From: JANWHQ01 sp963775275
GTDB taxonomy: Bacteria > Pseudomonadota > Alphaproteobacteria > Caulobacterales > Caulobacteraceae
Length of the DNA: 64,000 nucleotides
Reading direction: 5' to 3'
NCBI GenBank assembly: GCA_963775275.1
Contig: CAVZII010000005.1
Location: forward strand, 372,001 to 436,000
Position 1 is the stretch's first letter. Each line of letters opens with the position of its first letter. A program made the position numbers and the translations under genes. Below, in pieces: positions 43,201 through 50,384 of this stretch. Under the pieces are notes generated by a model that was not told the origin of the DNA, ran no database searches, and saw only the letters and a program-made list of their open reading frames with translations.

Positions 43201-43278
43201 GAACTCAAGCAGCTCAGGGCCCGTGTGCAAGATGGCGACGTCGGCCATCGACGTCCGACGCCACGCCGTCGGCGTTAG
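40228..43278 (+). CDS. phage tail fibre with S74 intramolecular chaperone
   Basis: 1016 residues. Starts with a signal-peptide-like segment (MRKILLASAALLALSSGPAL), unusual for a tail fibre, then a fibre-type N-terminus (SNLGLNKPTVGADSDNWG). The shaft holds a near-perfect internal duplication of about 178 residues. The C-terminal 135 residues form a peptidase S74 domain (SDAKLKDVIAPYTRGLADLE, EYIGWTAQGVQQAIPEAV, NDRGVLATAVNAILELKA), which trimerises and then cuts itself off at the Ser of SDAKLK. From about 42430 on, the DNA turns AT-rich with different codon use, so the tip was probably acquired from elsewhere. This protein should set host range. Confidence 0.88.
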   Translation: MRKILLASAALLALSSGPALGNTTTSNLGLNKPTVGADSDNWGTLENANADTLDAEWAVTARGDANYTILGGDRVIRLTAALTTGRTFTLPAASAFRASQALVIIDPVGAVSTAHALTLARSGSDTIESPDAAGATTYVISAARETVVLRSDGTSRWTVVEAGTSNASDLTSGTLACGRMPALSGDVTSPAGACATTLANIPAVSGANLTGLNASNLASGTVPAARLPAPTASTLGGVESLGAASHKWVNAISTSGVPGASQPACSDLSDASSGCSTAVGTAASQNTGVSGATVPLLNGANTWSGAQAIAAKLDAQQDAYLSGDISPTSLGADQNNYSPAGLSTASVLRLTSSTAVNITGLAGGADGRILAVLNVGSNDIVLKNASTSSTAANRFDIGADATLGASQGATLIYDAASSRWRITGLFTSTAGGATSCGGLSDAAASCSTDATNASNISAGTLAAARLPNPSAATLGGVQSFAHVTHQWLNAISTSGAPAASQPACSDLSDASSGCSTAVGTAASQNTGVSGATVPLLNGANTWSGAQAIAAKLDAQQDAYLSGDISPTSLGADQNNYSPTGLSTASVLRLTSSTAVNITGLAGGADGRILAVLNVGSNDIVLKNASTSSTAANRFDIGADATLGASQGATLIYDAASSRWRIAGLFSAAGGATTCGGLADAGTGCSTDVGTIATQNASSVAITGGSVSGITDLAVADGGTGASTAATARSNLGAAASGANTDITSLSGLSSINVSASTGTLETLTFTQAMGSAGPTLTLDRNPTSPGSGIAGQILFRSRNSASSAVDYTSIYSTIVGTSVGAESAVLTLRGFTGGVSTPFLTLSGGASGISFNQYGAGTLSTNASGVISATSDAKLKDVIAPYTRGLADLEKMAKPVMYAWKREEEAIRSAKSECNSDFVGATLRSVDCARYSSLPARPEYIGWTAQGVQQAIPEAVSQGPDGYLSLNDRGVLATAVNAILELKAANDELRAELKQLRARVQDGDVGHRRPTPRRRR
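40975..41508 (+). repeat. tail-fibre internal direct repeat, copy 1
   Basis: About 530 bases nearly identical to 41692-42225 (offset 717 bases, in frame). It begins with AACGCGATCTCGACGTC and ends with GAGGATCACCGGACTGTTCA. Differences are few and mostly silent, so the duplication is recent or kept by gene conversion. Confidence 0.92.
41692..42225 (+). repeat. tail-fibre internal direct repeat, copy 2
   Basis: Second copy of the 530-base repeat, starting AACGCGATCTCGACGTCAGG and ending GAGGATCGCCGGGCTGTTCA. Shortly after it the sequence shifts to lower GC. Confidence 0.92.
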
Positions 43279-43392
43279 AATTGTTCCGCTCATCGCATTT
43301 CGTAGCGCTCCCGCGCTTCAGCTGGCGCACGTGCCTGCTCGAGCCTGTGGCAAGCGCCCCTCTCCTGATCAACGCGGCTCATCAACACTCCC

Positions 43393-44874
43393 ATGCTCCT
43401 CCCCCTGAACATTCCGCCTGGCGTCTGGAAGAACGGCTCCGAGTACGAGTCGGGCGGTCGCTGGCGCGACGCCTCGCTGGTGCGCTGGTACGGGCTCGAG
43501 CTCGGGCCCGTCGGCGGCTGGCGGGTCCGCTCGGAGAGCGCGGTCACGGGCGTCCCGCGGGCCATGCTGGCCTGGCGCTCGAGCGCGTCGGACCGCTGGA
43601 TCGCGATCGGGACCGAGAGCCGTCTCTACGTGGAGAACTCCGCCGGGCAGAGCTTCGACATCACGCCGGCGGGCCTGATCGCCGGCAGCGCCGACGAGAG
43701 CGCCAACGTCGGCTATGGCTCGGGCCCGTTCGGGGCGGGCGCGTTCGGCACGGCGAGACCCGACACCGGCTCGTCGACGCCGGCGACGGTGTGGGACCTG
43801 GACGTCTGGTCCAATGACCTCGTCGGCTGCTCGCAAGCCGACGGGCGCCTCTGGCAATGGTCGCTGGACGTCGGTTCGCCTGCGGCGGCGATCGCGAACG
43901 CGCCGACCGGATGCCTCGGCCTGGCCGTGGCCGAGCAGGGCTTCCTGATGGCCATGGGCGCAGGCGGGGACCCCCGCAAGGTCGCCTGGTCGGACCAGGG
44001 CGACGACACGGTCTGGACCCCGTCCTCGACCAACCAGGCCGGGGACGTGGACCTGATCAGCGCCGGGACGATCGTCAGGGGCACCAGGATCGGGCCGGTG
44101 GTGCTGATCCTGACGGACCTGGACGCGCACGCGGCGAGCTATGTGGGGCTGCCGAGCGTCTTCAACTTCCAGCGGGTGGGCTTCGGCTGCGGCGCCATCT
44201 CCAAGGGCGCCTGCGTCCCGATGGGCTCGCAGGCGGCCTGGTGGTCGAACTCGGGCTTCTGGCTGTTCGACGGCGGCGCGGTGCAGCCGGTGGAGAGCGA
44301 GGTCTGGGAATATCTGAAGACCAACCTGAACCTGGCGCAGAAGTCGAAGATCACCGGCTTCCACAACAGCCCGTTCGGCGAGGTCTGGTGGTTCTATCCC
44401 TCGACCGCGTCGAGCGAGAACGACAGCTACGTCTACTGGGACTATCGCCGCAACCACTGGAACATCGGCCGCCTCGGCCGCACCTGCGCGACCGAGCCCT
44501 CGATCTTCAAATACCCCCTGGCGATGAGCCCGGCGGGCGACTGTTACGAGCACGAGGTGGGCATCGACTGGGGCGGCGCCGAGCAGTTCGCCGAGACCGG
44601 GCCGATCGAGCTCGGGAACGGCGAGCGGGTGATGCGCTGCACGGGCATCGTCTCGGACGAGGCGAGCCCCGGGCAGGCCGAGGTCACGTTCACCACCCGG
44701 CTCTATCCCAACGCAGCCGAGACCATGGTCGGGCCCACGGCGCTGAGCGAAGCCGGACGGACAGACCTCAGATTCGCTGGCCGCCAGGCCAAGCTGAAGG
44801 TGACGGGCGCGGCGCTGACCGACTGGCGCTTCGGCAGGGCGCGGCTGGAGCTGATGGCCGGGGGGCGGCGATGA
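43393..44874 (+). CDS. phage tail-hub / DNA-stabilisation-like protein
   Basis: 493 residues, no signal peptide. Start LLPLNIPPGVWKNGSEYESG then GRWRDASLVRWY; the body has regular beta-strand repeats with Trp and Gly (WSNDLVGCSQADGRLWQWS, WSDQGDDTVWTPSS, YVYWDYRRNHWNIGRL), like a beta-propeller. P22 gp10-type proteins have similar size and position, so a packaged-DNA stabilising or tail-hub role is plausible, but the match is by context and pattern only. Its stop overlaps a 24-codon open frame that leads into the next gene. Confidence 0.6.
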   Translation: MLLPLNIPPGVWKNGSEYESGGRWRDASLVRWYGLELGPVGGWRVRSESAVTGVPRAMLAWRSSASDRWIAIGTESRLYVENSAGQSFDITPAGLIAGSADESANVGYGSGPFGAGAFGTARPDTGSSTPATVWDLDVWSNDLVGCSQADGRLWQWSLDVGSPAAAIANAPTGCLGLAVAEQGFLMAMGAGGDPRKVAWSDQGDDTVWTPSSTNQAGDVDLISAGTIVRGTRIGPVVLILTDLDAHAASYVGLPSVFNFQRVGFGCGAISKGACVPMGSQAAWWSNSGFWLFDGGAVQPVESEVWEYLKTNLNLAQKSKITGFHNSPFGEVWWFYPSTASSENDSYVYWDYRRNHWNIGRLGRTCATEPSIFKYPLAMSPAGDCYEHEVGIDWGGAEQFAETGPIELGNGERVMRCTGIVSDEASPGQAEVTFTTRLYPNAAETMVGPTALSEAGRTDLRFAGRQAKLKVTGAALTDWRFGRARLELMAGGRR

Positions 44875-44945
44875 TCCGCCTTCGCCCCGTCCGCCTTCGC
44901 CCCGCCGGGGCTTCGGCGCGACCAGTAGGGGCTGCATCGCGATGA
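44871..44945 (+). other. 24-codon linking ORF with palindromic repeat
   Basis: An ATG overlaps the upstream stop (ATGA) and the TGA overlaps the next ATG, so this short frame (MIRLRPVRLRPAGASARPVG...) could couple translation. It contains TGATCCGCCTTCG...GGGGCTTCGGCGCGA, also found at 45149-45185 between the next two genes; the blocks can form hairpins. Confidence 0.35.
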
Positions 44946-45151
44946 ACCTGCCCAACGTTCCCGCCAGCTACCAGCCGATGGTCTGGCGCCAGATCCTGAA
45001 CGCGCTGGCCCAGGCTGTCTCGGGCGCCTTCCAGAAGCGGCAGGACGTGCGGCTGGAGAACGGCGAGCGGCTGATCCTGAAGGCCAGCGACGGAAGCCTG
45101 TGGGCCGTCAAGGTCGACGGCTCGGGCAACCTGTCGACCACAGCGGTGTGA
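44942..45151 (+). CDS. small phage-module protein
   Basis: 69 residues: LPNVPASYQPMVWRQILNAL followed by an amphipathic helix and a beta hairpin (VRLENGERLILKASDGSLWA). Typical of small virion or assembly proteins between tail genes; not recognised further. Good codon bias and compact spacing support it. Confidence 0.65.
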   Translation: MNLPNVPASYQPMVWRQILNALAQAVSGAFQKRQDVRLENGERLILKASDGSLWAVKVDGSGNLSTTAV

Positions 45152-45195
45152 TCCGCCTTCGGCCCCTTGGGGGCTTCGGCGCGATGAGGCGAGAG

Positions 45196-45441
45196 ATGAC
45201 CAAGATCCACTTCGACGAAGCCGGGCTGAACGGCCTGGCCAGGACGTGCGCTGCCTGGCGGAAGGCCGCACGGCGCGCTTCCTGGTGAGGGGCGAGGACG
45301 CCACCGCCACCGCCGAGATCGGCGAGGACGGGACGCTGGAGCTCCTGCCCGACGCGATCGGCCGGCCACCGAGCGCTGCTGGCGAGGCTGCAGGCCTCGT
45401 CAGCGGGGCGCGCGGCGATATCCAAGGCCGAGGGCCAGTGA
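45196..45441 (+). CDS. small phage-module protein with two compensating frameshifts
   Basis: The start MTKIHFDEAGLNGLA (ATG 45196) and the end GHRALLARLQASSAGRAAIS...EGQ (stop 45439-45441) lie in one frame, while the middle, VRCLAEGRTARFLVRGEDAT...LELLPDA, lies in the next. One missing base near 45240 and one extra base near 45360 restore a single 81-residue protein whose stop overlaps the next GTG (GTGA). I infer one gene; indel errors or a compensated double mutation would explain the state. Function unknown. Confidence 0.5.
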
Positions 45442-45833
45442 GCGCCGAGGCGGCGCTGAGAGCCGCCTGGGCCCGCGCCGAACCGCACCTGAGCGACGCC
45501 CTGGCGCATGCCCGCGGCACTCATGAGCTGGAGGATCTGATCACCGGGTTCGCCCAAGGCCGGCTCCAGCTGTGGGTCGGCGAGCGCGCCGCGGCGGTCT
45601 CGGAGCTGCTGACGTTCCCGCGCCAGCGCGCTCTCAACATCTTCCTGGCCGGCGGCGACCTGAAGGAGCTGCAGCGCGGCCTGCCCGGCATGGAGGCCTG
45701 GGCCCGCGGCCAGGGCTGCGAGGCGATGATCATGAGCGTCCGGCTGTCCAGGAGCCGGAAGAGGTCGGGCTGGGAGGGCGCGTTTCCCGAGTGGGAAGCG
45801 GGCTGGATCGTGATGCACAGGAGACTGACATGA
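45438..45833 (+). CDS. phage-module GNAT-like protein
   Basis: 131 residues: ALRAAWARAEPHLSDALAHA, ELEDLITGFAQGRLQLWVGE, LTFPRQRALNIFLAGGDLKEL and AWARGQGCEAM resemble the short acetyltransferase-fold proteins found between tail genes of alphaproteobacterial prophages. The acetyl-CoA loop is not clear, so the activity is doubtful. GTG 45438 overlaps the previous stop; the stop overlaps the next ATG (ATGA). Confidence 0.65.
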   Translation: MSAEAALRAAWARAEPHLSDALAHARGTHELEDLITGFAQGRLQLWVGERAAAVSELLTFPRQRALNIFLAGGDLKELQRGLPGMEAWARGQGCEAMIMSVRLSRSRKRSGWEGAFPEWEAGWIVMHRRLT

Positions 45834-48220
45834 GCGGCGGCGGCTCTTCGGGCAACTCGACCAGCACGTCCACGGTCGACCCGCGCCTGATCAATGCGTG
45901 GCTGTCCCTGAACAACCAGGCGATCCAGACGGCGCAGTCGCCGACGCCTCAGCAGGGAGTCGCGATGCCCAACGGCGAAATGCAGATGGGCATGCAGACG
46001 ATCGGCAATGCGGTCGGCTCGGGCCTCGGCGCGGGCGCGATCAACAGCGGGATCAGCGCCGCCCAGACATTGACGACGCCCAGCGCGCCGCGGGCGATCG
46101 GCAACACGAGCCAGTCGAATCCGAGCTCGGAGATGTTTCCCGACCTTCGGATGGCGGGGGCGCAGGTCACGGGCGCGAACACCAGCCAGGCCGCGCCTGC
46201 GGCGAGCCTCTACAGCTACCAGAACCTGACCGGGCCGCAGATGAAGGCGGCGCAGGTCGCCCAGACGCCCGGCGCTGCCGCGAGCCTGGTGAACACGAGC
46301 GCGATCCCCAAGGTCGCCGCCCCGACCATGCAGGCGGCGCAGGCGGGATCCTCGCCGCTCGCCCAGGCGAGCCAGGTCGGCGCCGTCCCGAACGTGACCA
46401 GCCAGCAGATCTCCGCCGCCCAGATCGGCCAGGTTCCCGGCGCGACCGCCTCGAGCATCGACACCTCCAGGCTCGGGCTCCTGACCAATCCGCCCCAGGT
46501 CCAGGCCGCCCGGATCGGCGCCGTTCCGGGCGCTCGCGCCTCGAGCATGCAGGCCGCGCAGATCGCGCCCTCATCGAGCGCCCAGGCGTCCCTGATCGAT
46601 CCAGCCGGTCTCGGGAGCGTGGGCGTGCAGGGGGTCTCGGGCGATGCCTTGCAGCCGTTCCTCAACCCCTACACCGACCAGGTCGTCAACGCGTCGCTGA
46701 ACGACCTGGACATCCAGCGCCAACGCGATCTCAGCACCAACTCCTCCAACGCCACCTTGCAGGGCGGCGAGGGCGCCTGGGGCGGCTCGCGCGCAGGGGT
46801 GGCCGACGCCCTGACCAACGAGGCCTATGGGCGCCTGGCCGCCCAAACCTCGGCGCAGCTGAGGGGTCAGGGCTTCGACACGGCGGCGGGGCTGTTGCAG
46901 AACCAGAACGCCCAGCAGCTGCAGGCGCAGCAGGCGAACCAGGGGACGAACCTGGCCGCCGCGACCACCAACGCCCAGCTCGGGACCAACGCGGCCCAGT
47001 TCAATGCGGATCAGGCCAATCAGCGCGCGCTGCAGCAAGCCCAGCTCGGCCAGGCCGCGGCGAGCCAGAACGCCCAGCTCGGGACCAACGTCTCGCTGGC
47101 CAACTCCGACCAGGACCTGCAGCGGGCGCTGCAGCAGGCGCAGCTGACCCAGGGCGCGGCGAGCCAGAACGCGTCCCAGGCGCTCGCCGCCGGCCAGTCC
47201 AACCTCTCGGCGCTGTCGCAGGCGCTGGGTCAGAACGCCCAGCTCGGGACCAACGTCTCGCTGGCCAACTCGGATCAGGCCCTGCAGCGGGCGCTGCAGC
47301 AGGCGCAGCTGACCCAGGGCGCGGCGAGCGCCAACGCCTCCAACGCCCTGACCGCCTCGGGCCAGACCGCCGCCAACGACCTCGCCAGGGCCCAGACCCA
47401 GGCCCAGCTCGGGACCAATGTGTCGCTCGCCAACGCGGGGCAGCAGGCGGGGCTGCAACAGTTCAACGCCGTCCAGCGCCAGGCCGCGGCCGCCCAGAAC
47501 GCGCAGGGCGCCCTGGCCGCCGGCCAGGCGAACGCGGGCAATGTGCTCACCGCGCTGGCTCAGAACGCCCAGCTGGGGACCAACGCCTCGCTGGCCAACT
47601 CCGACCAGGCCTATCAGCGCGCCCTGCAGAACGCGCAGATGCAGCAAGGGGCCGGCCAGACCAACGTGCAGAGCAGCCTGACCGCGGGCCAGGCGAACCT
47701 GGACGCCGCCCTGCAGCGCGCGAGCGCGCTCTATGGCGGCCAGCTGCAGCAGAACCTGGCCAACCAGTCCGCCGCCAACCAGGTCGCCCTGACGAACGCC
47801 GGCGACCAGCAGCAGGCCGGCCAGTCGAACCTGGACGCGGCGCTGCAGAAGGCCTCGACGCTCTACGGCGGCACGCTGCAGACCAACCTCGCCAACCAGC
47901 AGGCGCTGAACAACCTGGCCGAATTCAACGCGTCCCAGCAGGGTGCGGCCCAGGACCGGGCGCTGAACGCCGCACAGCTCCTGGGCAGTCTTGGTCCGGC
48001 CCAGCAGGGCCTCGCGCTCACCGGCGGCCAGGCGGCGATCAACGCCGGGGCGGTGAACCAGCAAGCGCAGCAGCAGCAACTCGACGCGGCGTTCCAGAAC
48101 GCCATGCTCGCCCGCAACCTGCCGCTGCAGACCCAGGAATCGGCGTTCGGGATCATCCCGACCATGAACAACGGCGGGACGACCGTCACCCACTCGTCGG
48201 GCAAGTCGGCCACCATCTAG
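45830..48220 (+). CDS. long Gln/Asn/Ala-rich repeat protein, putative ejection (internal virion) protein
   Basis: 796 residues, no signal or TM. N-terminal third has repeated short units (AAQVAQTPGAAAS, ASQVGAVPNVTS, AAQIGQVPGATAS, AARIGAVPGARAS). A compact patch follows: LNPYTDQVVNASLNDLDIQR and GGEGAWGGSRAGVADALTNEAYGR, conserved in phage proteins of this kind as I recall. The rest is heptad-like repeats with NAQLGTNVSLANSDQ and QRALQQAQLTQGAASQNAS, expected to form long helices. In P22-like phages the genes here code for proteins ejected with DNA, which fits. ATG overlaps the previous stop. Confidence 0.65.
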   Translation: MSGGGSSGNSTSTSTVDPRLINAWLSLNNQAIQTAQSPTPQQGVAMPNGEMQMGMQTIGNAVGSGLGAGAINSGISAAQTLTTPSAPRAIGNTSQSNPSSEMFPDLRMAGAQVTGANTSQAAPAASLYSYQNLTGPQMKAAQVAQTPGAAASLVNTSAIPKVAAPTMQAAQAGSSPLAQASQVGAVPNVTSQQISAAQIGQVPGATASSIDTSRLGLLTNPPQVQAARIGAVPGARASSMQAAQIAPSSSAQASLIDPAGLGSVGVQGVSGDALQPFLNPYTDQVVNASLNDLDIQRQRDLSTNSSNATLQGGEGAWGGSRAGVADALTNEAYGRLAAQTSAQLRGQGFDTAAGLLQNQNAQQLQAQQANQGTNLAAATTNAQLGTNAAQFNADQANQRALQQAQLGQAAASQNAQLGTNVSLANSDQDLQRALQQAQLTQGAASQNASQALAAGQSNLSALSQALGQNAQLGTNVSLANSDQALQRALQQAQLTQGAASANASNALTASGQTAANDLARAQTQAQLGTNVSLANAGQQAGLQQFNAVQRQAAAAQNAQGALAAGQANAGNVLTALAQNAQLGTNASLANSDQAYQRALQNAQMQQGAGQTNVQSSLTAGQANLDAALQRASALYGGQLQQNLANQSAANQVALTNAGDQQQAGQSNLDAALQKASTLYGGTLQTNLANQQALNNLAEFNASQQGAAQDRALNAAQLLGSLGPAQQGLALTGGQAAINAGAVNQQAQQQQLDAAFQNAMLARNLPLQTQESAFGIIPTMNNGGTTVTHSSGKSATI

Positions 48221-48232
48221 GGAGATCGGAAC

Positions 48233-48916
48233 ATGTCGCTTCCAGCAATCGGCGGCGCCATCGGCGCGGGCGTGGGCGAAATCGGCCAGGCCGCGGCCGG
48301 CGTCGGAGGCGCGCTTGGCCAAGCGGCGACAGGCGCCGCGAAGTTGCCGGGGATGCTGGCGTCGGACATCGGCCACACGCTGGCGGCCCAGTCCGCACAA
48401 GCCATGCAGGCGCCTCTGCCGAACGACCACTTCAGCAACGACAATGTCTATCGGCACAACGCCTTTGCACAGGGTGCTCAGCTCGTGAGCGCCAGTCATC
48501 CGCAACCGCGGGACCCGTCCACCATGGTCCCCGCGAACGCAGGACTGCGCTTCGACCCGGCTCTGGAGGCGGCCAGGTACGCCGATCTGCACCGCTATCC
48601 CGTCACCATCGCCGGCGCGCCGACCGCGCAGCAGCCGCCCTCGTCGCCGGCGGGCCAGGGAAACGGCTTCCTGTCCGGCATCCGGTCCCTGCGCCGGCTC
48701 GGATCCTCGTCCTCGGCGCAAGCCGCCAGCGACAACGGGCTGGCCGCCCTGCGGGCCGCCGAGTCCGGACTGCCGGTCGCGCCCCGCGTCGGCGGTCCCT
48801 CGATTGGCGCCGGAGCAGGTGCGTCCATGGACGACTGGCTCGACCTCGTGCACGCCCATCCATCACTGCGCAGCATCGTCATGAGCGCATTCCCCTCCAA
48901 CACGTCCGATTACTGA
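48233..48916 (+). CDS. hypothetical virion-module protein
   Basis: 227 residues: a Gly/Ala-rich start (IGGAIGAGVGEIGQAAAGVG) that could insert in membranes, then a polar part (DHFSNDNVYRHNAFAQGAQL) and a Ser/Ala-rich end. Unknown. Twelve bases after the repeat protein with GGGAGATCGGAAC before the ATG; likely a second ejection-type protein. Confidence 0.6.
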   Translation: MSLPAIGGAIGAGVGEIGQAAAGVGGALGQAATGAAKLPGMLASDIGHTLAAQSAQAMQAPLPNDHFSNDNVYRHNAFAQGAQLVSASHPQPRDPSTMVPANAGLRFDPALEAARYADLHRYPVTIAGAPTAQQPPSSPAGQGNGFLSGIRSLRRLGSSSSAQAASDNGLAALRAAESGLPVAPRVGGPSIGAGAGASMDDWLDLVHAHPSLRSIVMSAFPSNTSDY

Positions 48917-48961
48917 TGTCGCCGCGGCGCAGGCGCCGTCCACCCGCCCTGGGAGACCGCA

Positions 48962-49216
48962 ATGACCGACGAACCGATGGGCGAGCGGGTCAGCGCGCTG
49001 GAGGAGTGGGTGAAGGGCCATGAGGTCCTGTGCGCAGAGCGCTACGGCGACCTGAAGGACACCGTCACCTGGCTGGTGCGCGGCGTGTTCGGCCTGCTCG
49101 TCGCCATCGTCGCCTGGCTCGCGATCCAGCTCTGGAACGGCTCGCAGGACCGGGTGCGCGCCCTCGAGCAGCTCTCCTCCCAAACCCAGATCAAGAGCCC
49201 GCCGCCCGTCGGCTAG
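48962..49216 (+). CDS. holin-like / XhlA-like small membrane protein
   Basis: 84 residues: an amphipathic start (ERVSALEEWVKGHEVLCAER), one TM helix (about 40-60, GVFGLLVAIVAWLAIQLW) and a short polar end. The arrangement is that of XhlA-like proteins, which help holins in lysis. ATG with GGGAGACC upstream. The stop codon forms part of the first palindrome of the following repeat array. Confidence 0.65.
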   Translation: MTDEPMGERVSALEEWVKGHEVLCAERYGDLKDTVTWLVRGVFGLLVAIVAWLAIQLWNGSQDRVRALEQLSSQTQIKSPPPVG

Positions 49217-49491
49217 TGTCCCGATTCCGAAGTTCGCCAGCGCTTTTGCCAGGCAGATGCGAACTTCGGAATCGATCGGGACACTAGCAAGTCTATGATT
49301 CTAGTGTGGTTTAAGGATCAGAAGTTCGCAACTGCGGGAGCCGCCATCATCATGCGAACTTCTGATCCACCACACTAGGGCACGATGCGATCAGACGGAA
49401 TCGTCTGACCGTTGAATCGTGCTCTAGATTCAAACGCTTGAGCGCGTTCTTGCCGCAAAACCGGGTTCCACTTTTGCGGAACGACATCTAG
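49213..49491. repeat. array of CTAG-bounded palindromic elements
   Basis: Three consecutive imperfect palindromes, each starting and ending in CTAG: 49213-49287 (CTAGTGTCCCGA, inner TTCCGAAGTTCGC), 49301-49378 (CTAGTGTGG, inner GGATCAGAAGTTCGC) and 49375-49427 (CTAGGGCACGAT, inner CAGACG-GAAT-CGTCTG). A REP-like element with CCGCAAAA and TTTTGCGG arms (about 49440-49480) follows and again ends in CTAG. Partial copies occur at 58155-58260 and 28345-28400. Confidence 0.85.
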
Positions 49492-49512
49492 CGGCGCTTC
49501 GGAGACAACCCC

Positions 49513-49770
49513 ATGAAACTCGTCCCCGCCCCGGCCCTGGCCGGCGGCGTCCTCGCCCTCGTGGCCCTGACATTGCTCGGGGCGTTCCTCACCAGCGACC
49601 ACGACCTCGTGCGCAGCCTGGCGCAGGGGCTGCTGAACATCCTGATCGGCGTGGCCGGCTTCTACTTCGGCTCGTCCGAGGGCTCGCGCAACAAGGATGG
49701 GGTCATCGCCCAGAGCTCCATCGCCGCACAGCGCCCGGGGGGGACCGAGGGTCCGCCGCCCGCGGCGTGA
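49513..49770 (+). CDS. small two-TM protein, holin-like
   Basis: 85 residues with two hydrophobic helices (about 5-27 and 36-57: GLLNILIGVAGFYFGSSEGS) and a polar tail. Its size, topology and place at the end of the virion module suggest a holin, but no family was recognised. Upstream lies the palindrome array, so it may have its own promoter. Confidence 0.6.
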   Translation: MKLVPAPALAGGVLALVALTLLGAFLTSDHDLVRSLAQGLLNILIGVAGFYFGSSEGSRNKDGVIAQSSIAAQRPGGTEGPPPAA

Positions 49771-49787
49771 ACGAAGGAGCCAAGAGC

Positions 49788-50162
49788 ATGAGATCGTCCG
49801 CTTGGACGGCCGCCGCAATGGCCGCGGTCACCCTGAGCATGCCGCTTGGCGGCTGTCAGGCCCTCAAGAGCCTCGGCGGCGGCGCGCCGGCGACCAACGC
49901 GGACCGCTCGCTCTACGCGGCGGAGACCGCCTTCGACGCCGCCTCGACGGTGCTGGACCAGGCGGCGGCGACCGGGACGCTGACGGGTGTGGCCGCCGCG
50001 AAAGCGCGCGCCGCCTACGAGGATGCGCATGCGGCGCTGGCGGCCGCGCGCAACGCGAAGACAGCCGGCGACCGCACCCTCGAGACCGCCAAGAGCGTCG
50101 AAGCCATCGCCCGCAGCGGCGAGGCGGCCAAGCTGGCGCTCGGCGCGGCGGCCGGTTCCTGA
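49788..50162 (+). CDS. small phage-module lipoprotein
   Basis: 124 residues: lipoprotein signal with lipobox MPLGGC, then one long Ala-rich helical region (YAAETAFDAASTVLDQAAAT, AKARAAYEDAHAALAAARNA). Helical outer-membrane lipoproteins at this place can act as spanin partners in lysis; that is inference. ATG 49788 with AAGGAG nine bases upstream. Confidence 0.65.
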   Translation: MRSSAWTAAAMAAVTLSMPLGGCQALKSLGGGAPATNADRSLYAAETAFDAASTVLDQAAATGTLTGVAAAKARAAYEDAHAALAAARNAKTAGDRTLETAKSVEAIARSGEAAKLALGAAAGS

Positions 50163-50174
50163 GGAGGCCATGCG

Positions 50175-50384
50175 ATGACCCTGACCGAGGCGATCGCCTT
50201 GCTGGACGCGGCCCAGACTGTCCTGTCGTCCGCCGTCAAGCTGGCGCAACAGGCGCGAGGCGCGCTGTCGACCCAGGACCAGGCCGCGCTCGACGCGCAA
50301 CTGGAGCAGATCCGGACGAGGAACGAAGCCGGCTTCGCCCGCATCGACGCCGAGCTGGCGCGGGCGGCTCAGCCGCCGGCCTGA
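50175..50384 (+). CDS. small helical protein
   Basis: 69 residues, Ala/Gln-rich helical hairpin (TEAIALLDAAQTVLSSAVKL, QDQAALDAQLEQIRTRNEAG). Probably the last gene of the virion module; its end overlaps the convergent MarR gene by 16 bases. GAGGAGGCC precedes the ATG. Function unknown. Confidence 0.6.
   Translation: MTLTEAIALLDAAQTVLSSAVKLAQQARGALSTQDQAALDAQLEQIRTRNEAGFARIDAELARAAQPPA

Noticed and set aside
46571..48859. 762-codon minus-strand frame opposite the repeat protein
   Set aside because: Shadow frame created by the repetitive Gln/Ala coding strand.
29286..50384. Classic RcGTA-type gene transfer agent cluster
   Set aside because: Portal and coat follow the P22 (podoviral) pattern and the gene order does not match the siphovirus-like RcGTA cluster; another kind of domesticated particle remains possible.
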